Source: JABSOG01 sp047617105 (GTDB taxonomy: Bacteria; Pseudomonadota; Gammaproteobacteria; Enterobacterales; Alteromonadaceae). From it: DNA of 11,794 nucleotides. Shown piece after piece: positions 4,978 through 11,794 of the stretch. The first letter of the stretch is position 1. The number at the start of each line of letters is the position of its first letter. The notes below the pieces were generated by a model. The model did not search any database. It saw nothing but the letters and a program-made list of their open reading frames with translations, and was not told the DNA's origin. The stretch lies in assembly GCA_047617105.1 (NCBI GenBank), contig JBLGCB010000193.1, positions 1-11,794 of the forward strand, in the 5' to 3' direction. A program made the translations under genes and the position numbers.

Positions 4978-7137
4978 TTATTGCCGATAGTCGACTTTTT
5001 GTTGTGCAATCTCAGCAACATAGCCCGACAGGGCCTCCACTATCAATAAATCAATGTGTTTCGAACGCGCTTGCTTTTCAATCTCAGTGGCCAGTCGGCT
5101 GGCTTCATCCAAGCCGAAGCTGCCAGCTGTGCCTTTAATCATATGGCTAATTCGGGCAATTTGTTGATAATTTTCGCCATTGGCATAATTCGCCAGCTCC
5201 TCCACTTCAAAACGCAGGGTTTCAATGTAGTTATTTTTCATCTGACCAAACGCTTGCTTATCAAAAGTATCTTCAACATTGCCAAGCTTAGCGTCATCGA
5301 CCCCATCATTTTGGCCAAGATAGCTGGCAATGGTTTGAATAAAATGACCGCGTTTAATCGGTTTGGCGAGGTAATCATCAAAACCGACCTCAAGGTAAAG
5401 TTCGACTTCGTGTTTCATGGCGTTGGCCGTTAAGGCAATAATAGGCGCATCAACCCCCACTTGTGACATCATTGCCCGAGCCTGCAAACCGTCCATCACT
5501 GGCATCTGAATATCCAGCAAGATTAAATCAAAATCATGAGTCATGGCCTTTTCAACCGCTTGCTCACCGTTACACGCCTCAACCACCGTTAGGCCCATTT
5601 TTTTCAGCATCATCACAATCAGTTTGCGGTTATCATCGTGATCTTCTGCCAACAATACCAAACCGCTGAGCAACGGCGTGTCAACCACCTTCACTTCACC
5701 GGCCAGATTTTCGACTGGCACGTCGTAAACAAACTTACAACTCTTCGACAGATTCATTTCAATCTCGAGGGTAAAACAGCTGCCCAGATGTTCTTCACTG
5801 GTAAACGTGATGTCTCCGCCCATCAGATGCGCCAAAGAACGAGATATGTTCAACCCCAGCCCGGTGCCGCCATATAATCTTGAAGTAGAACTGTCGGCCT
5901 GAGAAAACGGCTCAAACAAGCTCTGCTGCTGTTGCTCGCTCATGCCAATGCCCGTATCGACCACCGAAAAGAACAAACGTTCATGGATTCTGTCATTGCT
6001 GACCCAAATCTGAATATAACCTTTCTCAGTGAATTTAATCGCGTTATTACACAAGTTGATCAAAATCTGACGTAATCGGGTGGCATCACATAAAATGCGG
6101 TCGGGCAGCGGGATTTGATACTCAAAGAAAAATTCCAAGCCCTTATCAGTGGCCGTTTTTGATACCACCGATTCGACATCTTTAAGCAGCCGGAAAAAGT
6201 CAATTTCAATGATTTCGACGTCCAGTTTTTGCGCTTCAATTTTTGACAAATCAAGAATATCATTAATCACACTGAGCAAATGTTTACCGTTACGAATAAT
6301 GGTCTCGATACTGCTGGCATCAACATCACCCTCTTCAATCGCCTCGGCATAACCGATAATAGACGTGATTGGGGTTCTTATTTCATGGCTCATATTGGCC
6401 AGAAAACGCGATTTGGCTTCGTTTTCGCCGAGTAACGATTTGGCCAGTGCTTCGAGTTGTGCTTCGACTTTTTGCCGCTTACCCACTTCATCTTCGAGTT
6501 CGTTGTATTTTTGCTGCAATGAGCTGAGCAGTTTTTGCTGCTCAGTTCGCAGCGCTCCCAGTGCCCGCTCTTTTTCTTTTTGAATGGCGATATTGGTGCC
6601 GACCACAGCCACCGCATAGATCTCGCCACGACCGTTCTGTAGCGGGATTTTATTGGTCAGATAAGGTTGTAAACTGCCATCAATATAGGGGTAGTGACCT
6701 TCATAGATACGTGCTTCTCCGGTGGCAAAAATTTGTTCGTCGATTTCATTTAAATGATTGGCCAAGTCTTCATCGAACAAATCGTAATCACTGTGGCCCA
6801 AAATGTCTTTTTGTGGACGGCCAAGCACTTTGGCGAAATACTCGTTACTGAGGATATAACGACCTTTTGCGTCTTTGATGCAAATTACCGAGTCAATGCC
6901 GTTAAACAGCGCTTGTAGGGTTTCTCTGGTAGAGGGAAAGTAATTGAGCACCTCATCATCTGGCACAGCTGCAACATCAACAATGGATTGCATCACATCG
7001 CAACCCATATTTTCAATGTGGATCGTGATGTTGCCCTGCTCATCAGTATTCAATTCAATGGCTTGATCGTCATCAATAAGCCCCGCGAGTTGTTTGAAAT
7101 GCAACCGTTTATGTACCATTTTTGTTTTTATCTGCAC
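4978..7137 (-). CDS. Soluble hybrid histidine kinase (PAS-HisKA-HATPase-REC-Hpt)
   Basis: This is a 719-residue sensor kinase with a full internal phosphorelay and no membrane segment, so it probably senses a cytoplasmic cue. The order is: a short N-terminal region (1-70); a PAS domain (about 71-186, with FNGIDSVICIKDAKGRYILSN-type sequence); a coiled coil (about 186-240); HisKA with H-box FLANMSHEIRTP and phospho-acceptor His251; HATPase_c with the N-box NNAIKF at about 364 and the GGTGLGL G-box; a receiver domain from about 494 with acidic Asp499, phospho-acceptor Asp542, Thr570 and Lys592; and a C-terminal Hpt domain with SHMIKGTAGSFG and His665. All phosphotransfer residues are present. 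The 719-residue start is a GTG; an ATG six codons later (plus 7119) is equally possible, and neither has a clear ribosome-binding site. No response regulator gene adjoins it, so it is an orphan whose final partner is encoded elsewhere. Confidence 0.93.
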   Translation of the reverse strand: MQIKTKMVHKRLHFKQLAGLIDDDQAIELNTDEQGNITIHIENMGCDVMQSIVDVAAVPDDEVLNYFPSTRETLQALFNGIDSVICIKDAKGRYILSNEYFAKVLGRPQKDILGHSDYDLFDEDLANHLNEIDEQIFATGEARIYEGHYPYIDGSLQPYLTNKIPLQNGRGEIYAVAVVGTNIAIQKEKERALGALRTEQQKLLSSLQQKYNELEDEVGKRQKVEAQLEALAKSLLGENEAKSRFLANMSHEIRTPITSIIGYAEAIEEGDVDASSIETIIRNGKHLLSVINDILDLSKIEAQKLDVEIIEIDFFRLLKDVESVVSKTATDKGLEFFFEYQIPLPDRILCDATRLRQILINLCNNAIKFTEKGYIQIWVSNDRIHERLFFSVVDTGIGMSEQQQQSLFEPFSQADSSTSRLYGGTGLGLNISRSLAHLMGGDITFTSEEHLGSCFTLEIEMNLSKSCKFVYDVPVENLAGEVKVVDTPLLSGLVLLAEDHDDNRKLIVMMLKKMGLTVVEACNGEQAVEKAMTHDFDLILLDIQMPVMDGLQARAMMSQVGVDAPIIALTANAMKHEVELYLEVGFDDYLAKPIKRGHFIQTIASYLGQNDGVDDAKLGNVEDTFDKQAFGQMKNNYIETLRFEVEELANYANGENYQQIARISHMIKGTAGSFGLDEASRLATEIEKQARSKHIDLLIVEALSGYVAEIAQQKVDYRQ

Positions 7138-7364
7138 CGTAAGCCAAAAATACCTGTGCTAATCATGGCAGATTATCAGCGAAACACCACTAAAACGGGT
7201 TGAAATCCAGTGAAAATAGCGCATTCATTTGTAACTGTTCAGCGTGCTAAAAAGGGTTTTAAATGCTCTGTGAGAATAAAGCACCATTCATCGCGCTGCA
7301 CTGGCCCCTGACAAATAAATGGCCTATTGTTAAGTAAAATCGTTCACTATGAAGCAATATCAAC

Positions 7365-9251
7365 ATGAAACAATCAGTGTTATTACCCGGCTGTTTACTT
7401 GCCTGTTCATTCGTTCTTATTGGCTGCGGTGGTTCCGGCGGCTCCACGACTACGCCCACTCCGACGCCACCCGTGGTCGTTGTACCGCCAGTGGTTGAGA
7501 TACCGACGCTTGACGATGTCATCGATTATGCTCTCACCGATACCAGCGCATTACTGGCGACCATTGGTGCCGGACTTGATGGAATATCTGCGAGTGACTT
7601 TTATGACCAAGCCTATGCCATTTTGGCCAAACGAGATCCCCAGCGAATCATCACCTCCGGCCAGCTCGACACCTTGCCATTAGATACCATTGAACTGACC
7701 AATATCTCTGATGATTATGAGATTCAAACCAGCGCCATCCGCTCGCTTATCCTCAGTAAACTGCAATTATTAGACAGGAGCAGCTTATCGGTTGCCGACC
7801 AGCTCACCTGGGACGTGGTACAAGCCGACTTGCTTTATAAAATAGAAGCCAGCCAATACCTAAACTTTAATTATGTCGCCACCTATGGCATGTTTGGCTG
7901 GCAGGGCAGTACCGAGCAACTGTTTACCAGCTTATTGCCGCTCACCGATAAAAACGATGCCGAACAATACCTTAACTTGCTTAATCAAGTGGGTCGGCGT
8001 TTCACTCAACTCATGCAACTGATTGATACCAGAACAGCCGCCGGTATTATAGAACCCGCAGTGACCATGGGATTCGCCCAAGGACAAGTGGCCAATATGG
8101 CAGCCACTGCCGTCACCGCCACCTCGTATTACACCACGTTTAATGACCGAATCAGCGCCTTAACCAACATCACCGCCGACGAAAAGCAAAGCTTAGACGA
8201 CCAACTTAAACAAACCATTGAACAGCGAGTATTGCCTGCTTATCAACAATTGTCAGACCATTTAGCGGCATTACTGCCTCAGGCCCCCGCAAACATCGGT
8301 GTTGGCCAATTCCCGGGCGGCCAAGCCTATTATGATTATACCTTGCGTAAATTCACCACAGGCACCGACAGCGCCAGTCAGATACATCAACAAGGCATCG
8401 ACGAACTTGCCCGTATCCACCAGCAAATGCGAACCCTGTTTGGTCAACGAGGTTATCCGCAAGGTGAAAGCATCAGCGAGTCGTATCAACGGGCAATCAA
8501 TGAGCGCACTATTTTAGGTCCTGATGCGGTGTCTTTTTACGAGGATTTAATCAGTGAAACTTACGCCAAATTGCCTGAGATCTTTTCGACCCTGCCACAA
8601 CAACAAGTAGTGGTTATTGGCGGCACCAGCGGTGGCTTTTACATCTCAGGTTCAGATGACGGCACCCGGCCAGGTGCTTTTTACGCTCAGACCAACACCA
8701 CGTTATCTTACGCCACCATGCCCACCCTCGCCTACCATGAAGCGGTGCCCGGTCATCATTTACAAATTGCGCTGGCCAATGAGCTAGATTTACCACAAAT
8801 CCGCCGTAAGGCCCGTTTCACCGCCTTTATCGAAGGTTGGGCATTATATGCCGAACGTCTGGCCGCTGATATGGGTTGGTACGCCGATGATTCTCTTGGT
8901 GACCTTGGACGGTTGCAATTTGAAGCGATGCGCGCCGCGCGCCTAGTGGTCGACACGGGTATCCATAACCTAGGTTGGACCTATCAACAAGCGGATAATT
9001 TTCATCAAGAAAATGTTGGTTTACCCGGCGCGATTGCCCGCTACAGTGTCTGGCCTGGTCAGGCAACGGCCTATATGACCGGTATGTTGAAGATTTTACA
9101 GTTACGCGAAAGGGCGCAAAGTCAATTAGGTGAATTGTATGATATTCGTGATTTTCACGATGCGGTGGTGGGTAATGGGTTAATGCCTTTGGGGGTACTT
9201 GAAGGAGTGGTTGATCGTTATATTGCCGATAAATTGGCTCAAAAGCGTTAA
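7365..9251 (+). CDS. DUF885 family lipoprotein, putative metallopeptidase
   Basis: This is a 628-residue exported protein. The N-terminus is a lipoprotein signal with lipobox LIGC (cysteine 21), followed by a Gly/Ser/Thr/Pro-rich linker with alternating TP and a VVVVPP stretch up to about residue 45. That suggests a lipid-anchored protein held away from the membrane. The rest is one DUF885 domain. Its hallmark HEAVPGHH (residues 458-465) and the downstream FIEGWALYAERLA helix with Glu490 look like a zinc site built from an HExxH-like helix plus a distal glutamate, so a peptidase role is often inferred for the family; activity and substrate are not established here. The ATG at 7365 lacks a strong ribosome-binding site. 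It is divergent from the histidine kinase across 227 nt that hold no other gene. I see no terminator directly after it. Confidence 0.9.
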   Translation: MKQSVLLPGCLLACSFVLIGCGGSGGSTTTPTPTPPVVVVPPVVEIPTLDDVIDYALTDTSALLATIGAGLDGISASDFYDQAYAILAKRDPQRIITSGQLDTLPLDTIELTNISDDYEIQTSAIRSLILSKLQLLDRSSLSVADQLTWDVVQADLLYKIEASQYLNFNYVATYGMFGWQGSTEQLFTSLLPLTDKNDAEQYLNLLNQVGRRFTQLMQLIDTRTAAGIIEPAVTMGFAQGQVANMAATAVTATSYYTTFNDRISALTNITADEKQSLDDQLKQTIEQRVLPAYQQLSDHLAALLPQAPANIGVGQFPGGQAYYDYTLRKFTTGTDSASQIHQQGIDELARIHQQMRTLFGQRGYPQGESISESYQRAINERTILGPDAVSFYEDLISETYAKLPEIFSTLPQQQVVVIGGTSGGFYISGSDDGTRPGAFYAQTNTTLSYATMPTLAYHEAVPGHHLQIALANELDLPQIRRKARFTAFIEGWALYAERLAADMGWYADDSLGDLGRLQFEAMRAARLVVDTGIHNLGWTYQQADNFHQENVGLPGAIARYSVWPGQATAYMTGMLKILQLRERAQSQLGELYDIRDFHDAVVGNGLMPLGVLEGVVDRYIADKLAQKR

Positions 9252-9365
9252 ACCATTGAGCCTGATTTCATGGTCGTTATTGGTGTAAAAAGCAAATGCT
9301 CGTAAGATTGATCCTCATTGGGTTTTGCTTTAGGCTCCTTCAATCAACAAACTATGGAGTTAAAC

Positions 9366-9848
9366 ATGCGATATACCCTAAAAATGATAATGCTATTGAT
9401 CTCACTGTCGTGGATCAGTGGCTGCGCGACAGCCAATAAGGGCGTTATCAATAAAAACGTCATCAAATCAGAAGTGCGTCAAGCATTTAATGGTTTGATT
9501 GAGGCGTCAAAGGCACTGGATTCAAATCGTTATTTTCAGTTTTTTGATCACGACAAGTTTAGCGGTTTAAATGCAGATGGCACGGTTTGGCATTCTATTA
9601 AAGACCTGCAAGCGTTAATATTACCTGGTTTTGCTATGATAGAAAAAAGCGTCTCTTTGGAGTTTAACAACGTTAAGGTGACCGTCATCAATCAGACAAC
9701 CGCAATATTGGTCAATGAATATAAGCAAACCTTGCAGCTCAAAAGTGGCGATATCATCAAACAATCCGGCGGCGGCACTCAGGTTTGGTCTAAATCTCAG
9801 GGTGTTTGGAAATTGGTTAGCGTATCAGCCAGCGCAGCCAGCCATTAG
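9366..9848 (+). CDS. Small lipoprotein, probable SnoaL/NTF2-like fold
   Basis: This is a 160-residue exported protein. The signal peptide (MRYTLKMIMLLISLSWISGC) ends in a lipobox ISGC with cysteine 20, so lipid modification is likely. The mature part has the pattern of a SnoaL/DUF4440-like cone fold: an initial helix (VRQAFNGLIEASKALDSNRYFQFF), then strands including SLEFNNVKVTVINQTTAILVNEYKQTLQL and a closing QVWSKSQGVWKLVSVSAS. The fold is my inference from this pattern, and the ligand or activity is unknown. The frame extends upstream to a TTG at 9318 and an ATG at 9354, but only the ATG at 9366 has a strong ribosome-binding site (GGAG, 6 nt spacing) and starts directly with the signal peptide. 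An acetyltransferase gene follows after 40 nt, possibly in the same transcript. Confidence 0.85.
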   Translation: MRYTLKMIMLLISLSWISGCATANKGVINKNVIKSEVRQAFNGLIEASKALDSNRYFQFFDHDKFSGLNADGTVWHSIKDLQALILPGFAMIEKSVSLEFNNVKVTVINQTTAILVNEYKQTLQLKSGDIIKQSGGGTQVWSKSQGVWKLVSVSASAASH

Positions 9849-9888
9849 ATTTAACCCTTTCAAAACAGCATCATTTCAAAGAGGCACC

Positions 9889-10431
9889 ATGTTTACATTA
9901 AGAGTCGAAGAAGGTTTGGCATTAACATTGGTTGAACCCTCTTTCGCCAAACACTATTACCATACCGTGTGTGAACAGCGTGACTATTTAAGCCAATGGC
10001 TTGTTTGGCCTGCACTGGCTGATTCAGAAAACTTCTTCGCGTCATTTATTGATCAATCTCTCAAAGACTACGCAAACGGCACATCATTAACCTGTGCCAT
10101 GGTTTACCACGGAAAAATCATTGGCAACATTGGTTTGGTTAGCATCTCTCAGCCATTGAAAAAAGTAGAAATAGGTTATTGGTTAAACCATGAGTATCAG
10201 GGCAAAGGCATAGTCACCAAGTCTGTCGCTAGGCTCATCTCTTACGCATTTGATATATTGGCAATGGAAAAAGTAGAAATATCGGTGGCGGTTGAAAACA
10301 CCGGCAGTCGTAAGGTCTGCGAACGGTTGAAATTTGAGCTTGAAGGTATTATTAGCAACAGTGAGAATTTGAATGGTCGTATCGTCAGCCATGCTATTTA
10401 TGGGTTGAGTCGAGCGAGGTATGATGGCTGA
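9889..10431 (+). CDS. GNAT N-acetyltransferase, RimJ/RimL type
   Basis: This is a 180-residue cytosolic protein of the RimJ/RimL-like GNAT family, which transfers acetyl from acetyl-CoA to protein N-termini or small amines. Seen in order are a RimL-like start (FTLRVEEGLALTLVEPSFA), the LSQWLVWPA segment near residues 35-43, a central IGNIGLVSI strand, IGYWLNHEYQGKG with the acetyl-CoA pyrophosphate loop Q104-G-K-G107, and AVENTGSRKVCERLKFELEG near 140-159, the usual N.(A/G)S..V..(K/R)LGF region. The start at 9889 has AAGAGG just upstream. The same frame extends back to 9715, but those codons overlap the lipoprotein gene out of frame and are not credible. The substrate cannot be told from the sequence. 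Confidence 0.92.
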   Translation: MFTLRVEEGLALTLVEPSFAKHYYHTVCEQRDYLSQWLVWPALADSENFFASFIDQSLKDYANGTSLTCAMVYHGKIIGNIGLVSISQPLKKVEIGYWLNHEYQGKGIVTKSVARLISYAFDILAMEKVEISVAVENTGSRKVCERLKFELEGIISNSENLNGRIVSHAIYGLSRARYDG

Positions 10432-10498
10432 ATCGGTATTACCATTTTTGTCTGAGTATTTAAATAAGGGCTAGCAAACAATTGAACCAAGAATATAA

Positions 10499-10789
10499 AC
10501 AAAACGGTTTGATGTACGATTAGAAAATAACCACCGAAAAAACCATCACAACCTTTCATCTGGGGTAACCGTTAAACTCGACGCAGGCGATTTGCTGGTA
10601 TTTTCGGCCAACATCATTCATCGGGGTTTATATGGCTTAAACCGTTTATCATTCGATATTCTTTTTTGCGATCCACTGCCAGAGTTAGTGACGTTTATTA
10701 AGGATGAATGCTTGCCGAGCTTAGAGGTCATCAACACACTGGAAGATGGTTCGGCATTTATTAATACGTTAAATCTTAAAGGCAACTGA
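10499..10789 (+). pseudogene. C-terminal remnant of a phytanoyl-CoA dioxygenase-like gene
   Basis: An open frame of 96 codons from just after a TAA at 10496 has no ATG start. Its sequence looks like the end of a PhyH-type Fe(II)/2-oxoglutarate oxygenase: VKLDAGDLLVFSANIIHRGLYGLNRLSFDILFCD contains the GD-x-(L/V)-(V/L)-F-turn, the HRG with the third iron-ligand histidine, and the arginine that would hold 2-oxoglutarate. The other half of the iron site (HxD) and the N-terminal two thirds are absent, and 10432-10498 does not encode them in any frame I can read. A TTG at 10592 could start a 65-residue peptide but has no convincing ribosome-binding site. I call it a decayed fragment; the family name rests on this short motif alone. 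Confidence 0.55.
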
Positions 10790-11120
10790 TTGCCAAAACC
10801 AATCGCTTTCCACCCACAAGACGATCAAATAAACAACAACCCCAAACACCATCACAAAACAGTTCAGCTACAAAAAAATAACAAACTCAGCATGAATATC
10901 CCCGATTAATTCCACAAATAAGCTTTTTCTGCCAAATATCAGCTTTTTATAAGGTTTTTATCAGGTTTCCACAAAGCAAACAGACACATTTTGTGACAAG
11001 ATAGCGGTGTTATTTGTGAACAAGCTGTATCCGGTCAAATGTAGAGACCGCATTTTTAATCAAATATCTCTTATCGAAAATATTTATATTAATAACCTAG
11101 TAGTATCGGGATAAAATAAA
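10790..11120. other. 331-nt AT-rich intergenic region before the TRAP receptor gene
   Basis: I find no credible gene here. The first part (10800-10920) is A/C-rich. Positions 10921-10970 hold a run of similar octamers (AGCTTTTT at 10921 and 10941, AGGTTTTT at 10952, AGGTTTCC at 10963). Positions 10991-11024 hold two TTGT/ACAA dyads. The last 50 nt are strongly AT-rich and probably contain the promoter of the downstream gene, but no clear -35/-10 pair stands out. Confidence 0.6.
10991..11024. promoter_or_regulatory. Paired TTGT/ACAA dyads, possible operator
   Basis: TTGTGACAAG at 10991-11000 and TTGTGAACAAG at 11014-11024 are near-identical copies. Each is itself an inverted repeat (TTGT...ACAA with 1 or 2 central bases). 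Their starts are 23 bp apart, about two helical turns, which would suit a dimer pair on one face of DNA. They lie about 100 bp upstream of the TRAP receptor gene. The regulator is unknown. Confidence 0.35.
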
Positions 11121-11794
11121 ATGCGAAACCAAGAAGAAAAATCAATAAGGTCAACCAGCAGAAGAGCTTTTTTACAACACGGCCTTAACGCGAGTATCGG
11201 TGCAGGCGCGGCTTTGTCTTGCTATTCATTATTTGGCGGGCCAGCATTTGCCGATGACTTTACTCGTCAAGCCGATTTATTTGCACGACGAAAAGAAGAG
11301 GTATTAAAGGAAAAACTGGCCAAATCTGTTTTTCATTTCTGCTCTCCTTATTATACCAGCGACTACCAAACCACCCCTCATGCCCACCATGAAATTAAAG
11401 CGCTAATAGAGCAATACACCAACAACAAGGTCTATGTGAAAATTCATGATGGCGGACAAAAAGGCATAGGCTCATCACTGGCAAGCCGTGTCAAACACGG
11501 TCATTGTCAGGGGGCCTTGTTGTCAGTATCTAACTTGGCACTTATGGTGAAAGAGCTAGATATTCTCAATATTCCCTTCTGGTCTGCCTGCGAAACCGAG
11601 TATGTGCGTCTGTTTAACTCTGAAATATGGAAAAACCAAATATTGTCAAAAACGCGTCAAAACAATATCCAGGTATTATTTCCGTATGTGGTCGGTGCAA
11701 GAACCGCCACAACATTAAGATACAGTAACAAGGTGATTAGCAGCCCACAAGATTTTAAAAATATGATGTTCAGAGTGCCCGGCTCACAGGCTCT
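11121..11794 (+). CDS. TRAP transporter solute-binding protein, DctP type, Tat signal (partial)
   Basis: The first 224 codons of a periplasmic substrate-binding protein are present; the 3' end lies beyond the window. The N-terminus is a twin-arginine signal: TSRRAFLQ with Arg14-Arg15, a weakly hydrophobic Ala/Gly segment, and a probable cleavage after AFA (residue 44) before DD. The mature part fits DctP: an opening strand near 56-62, an IKALIEQYTNNKVYVKI segment, GALLSVSNLALMVKELDILNIPFW with the typical 'lDiPF' element, and NMMFRVPGSQ with Arg218 at the position that binds the carboxylate of organic-acid ligands in this family. TRAP receptors mostly take up carboxylates with DctQ/DctM permeases, which would be expected downstream but cannot be seen. 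The ATG has GGGA 9 nt upstream. Confidence 0.85.
   Translation, partial: MRNQEEKSIRSTSRRAFLQHGLNASIGAGAALSCYSLFGGPAFADDFTRQADLFARRKEEVLKEKLAKSVFHFCSPYYTSDYQTTPHAHHEIKALIEQYTNNKVYVKIHDGGQKGIGSSLASRVKHGHCQGALLSVSNLALMVKELDILNIPFWSACETEYVRLFNSEIWKNQILSKTRQNNIQVLFPYVVGARTATTLRYSNKVISSPQDFKNMMFRVPGSQA

Noticed and set aside
5056..6851. Several plus-strand ORFs of 67-125 codons antisense to the histidine kinase
   Set aside because: They are shadows of the strongly supported minus-strand kinase frame and show no recognisable domains.
9318..9365. Upstream start of the small lipoprotein
   Set aside because: It would place 16 residues before the signal peptide and has no ribosome-binding site, whereas GGAG precedes the ATG at 9366.
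9715..9888. 58-codon N-terminal extension of the GNAT gene
   Set aside because: It overlaps the lipoprotein gene out of frame; the ATG at 9889 has a good ribosome-binding site and the usual family start.
10769..10852. Minus-strand mini-ORF (27 codons) with a hydrophobic start MVFGVVVYLIVLWV
   Set aside because: It resembles a one-helix small protein, but it partly overlaps the dioxygenase remnant, has no ribosome-binding site, and the hydrophobicity follows from the A/C-rich plus strand.
1..11794. CRISPR array, retron, toxin-antitoxin or defence island
   Set aside because: No regularly spaced repeats, reverse transcriptase, nuclease or other defence genes are visible; only sdhE-ygfX has been proposed as toxin-antitoxin, and that role is debated.

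Overview
The window looks like chromosomal DNA of a marine gammaproteobacterium, most likely in or near the order Alteromonadales (Shewanella/Colwellia/Pseudoalteromonas-like). The reasons are the sdhE-ygfX pair divergent from ygfZ, a SlyD-type FKBP, an EAL-HDOD protein, a tRNA-Ala/tRNA-Glu cluster whose genes nearly match the E. coli ones, and moderate GC. The assignment is from family resemblance only.

Left part (1-2949): a small multi-pass membrane protein of unknown function ends 4 bases from the convergent pair sdhE-ygfX (flavinylation factor of succinate dehydrogenase and its inner-membrane partner; the genes overlap by 14 nt). Divergent from these is ygfZ (folate-dependent Fe-S cluster protein), which carries an in-frame array of three 12-bp repeats, followed by a SlyD-like peptidyl-prolyl isomerase. 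A perfect 7-bp hairpin of REP-like appearance separates this from the next block.

Middle (2950-7137, all minus strand): an EAL-HDOD signalling gene cut in two by an in-frame TAA; three identical tRNA-Glu(UUC) genes plus a tRNA-Ala(GGC), preceded by a textbook sigma70 promoter with a GC-rich discriminator; then a soluble hybrid histidine kinase (PAS, HisKA, HATPase, REC, Hpt) with no response regulator beside it.

Right part (7365-11794, all plus strand): a large lipoprotein of the DUF885 family with a metal-site-like HEAVPGHH motif; a small lipoprotein with a probable SnoaL/NTF2-like fold; a RimJ/RimL-type GNAT acetyltransferase; the C-terminal remnant of a phytanoyl-CoA-dioxygenase-like gene; an AT-rich non-coding stretch with two TTGT/ACAA dyads; and the first 224 codons of a DctP-type TRAP solute-binding protein with a twin-arginine signal, running off the window.

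The genes form several unrelated housekeeping, signalling and accessory units. I see no clear novel multi-gene system. The most noteworthy points are the nonsense-split EAL-HDOD gene, the dioxygenase remnant next to the Tat-exported TRAP receptor with its possible operator, and the expanding SSEG repeat in ygfZ.
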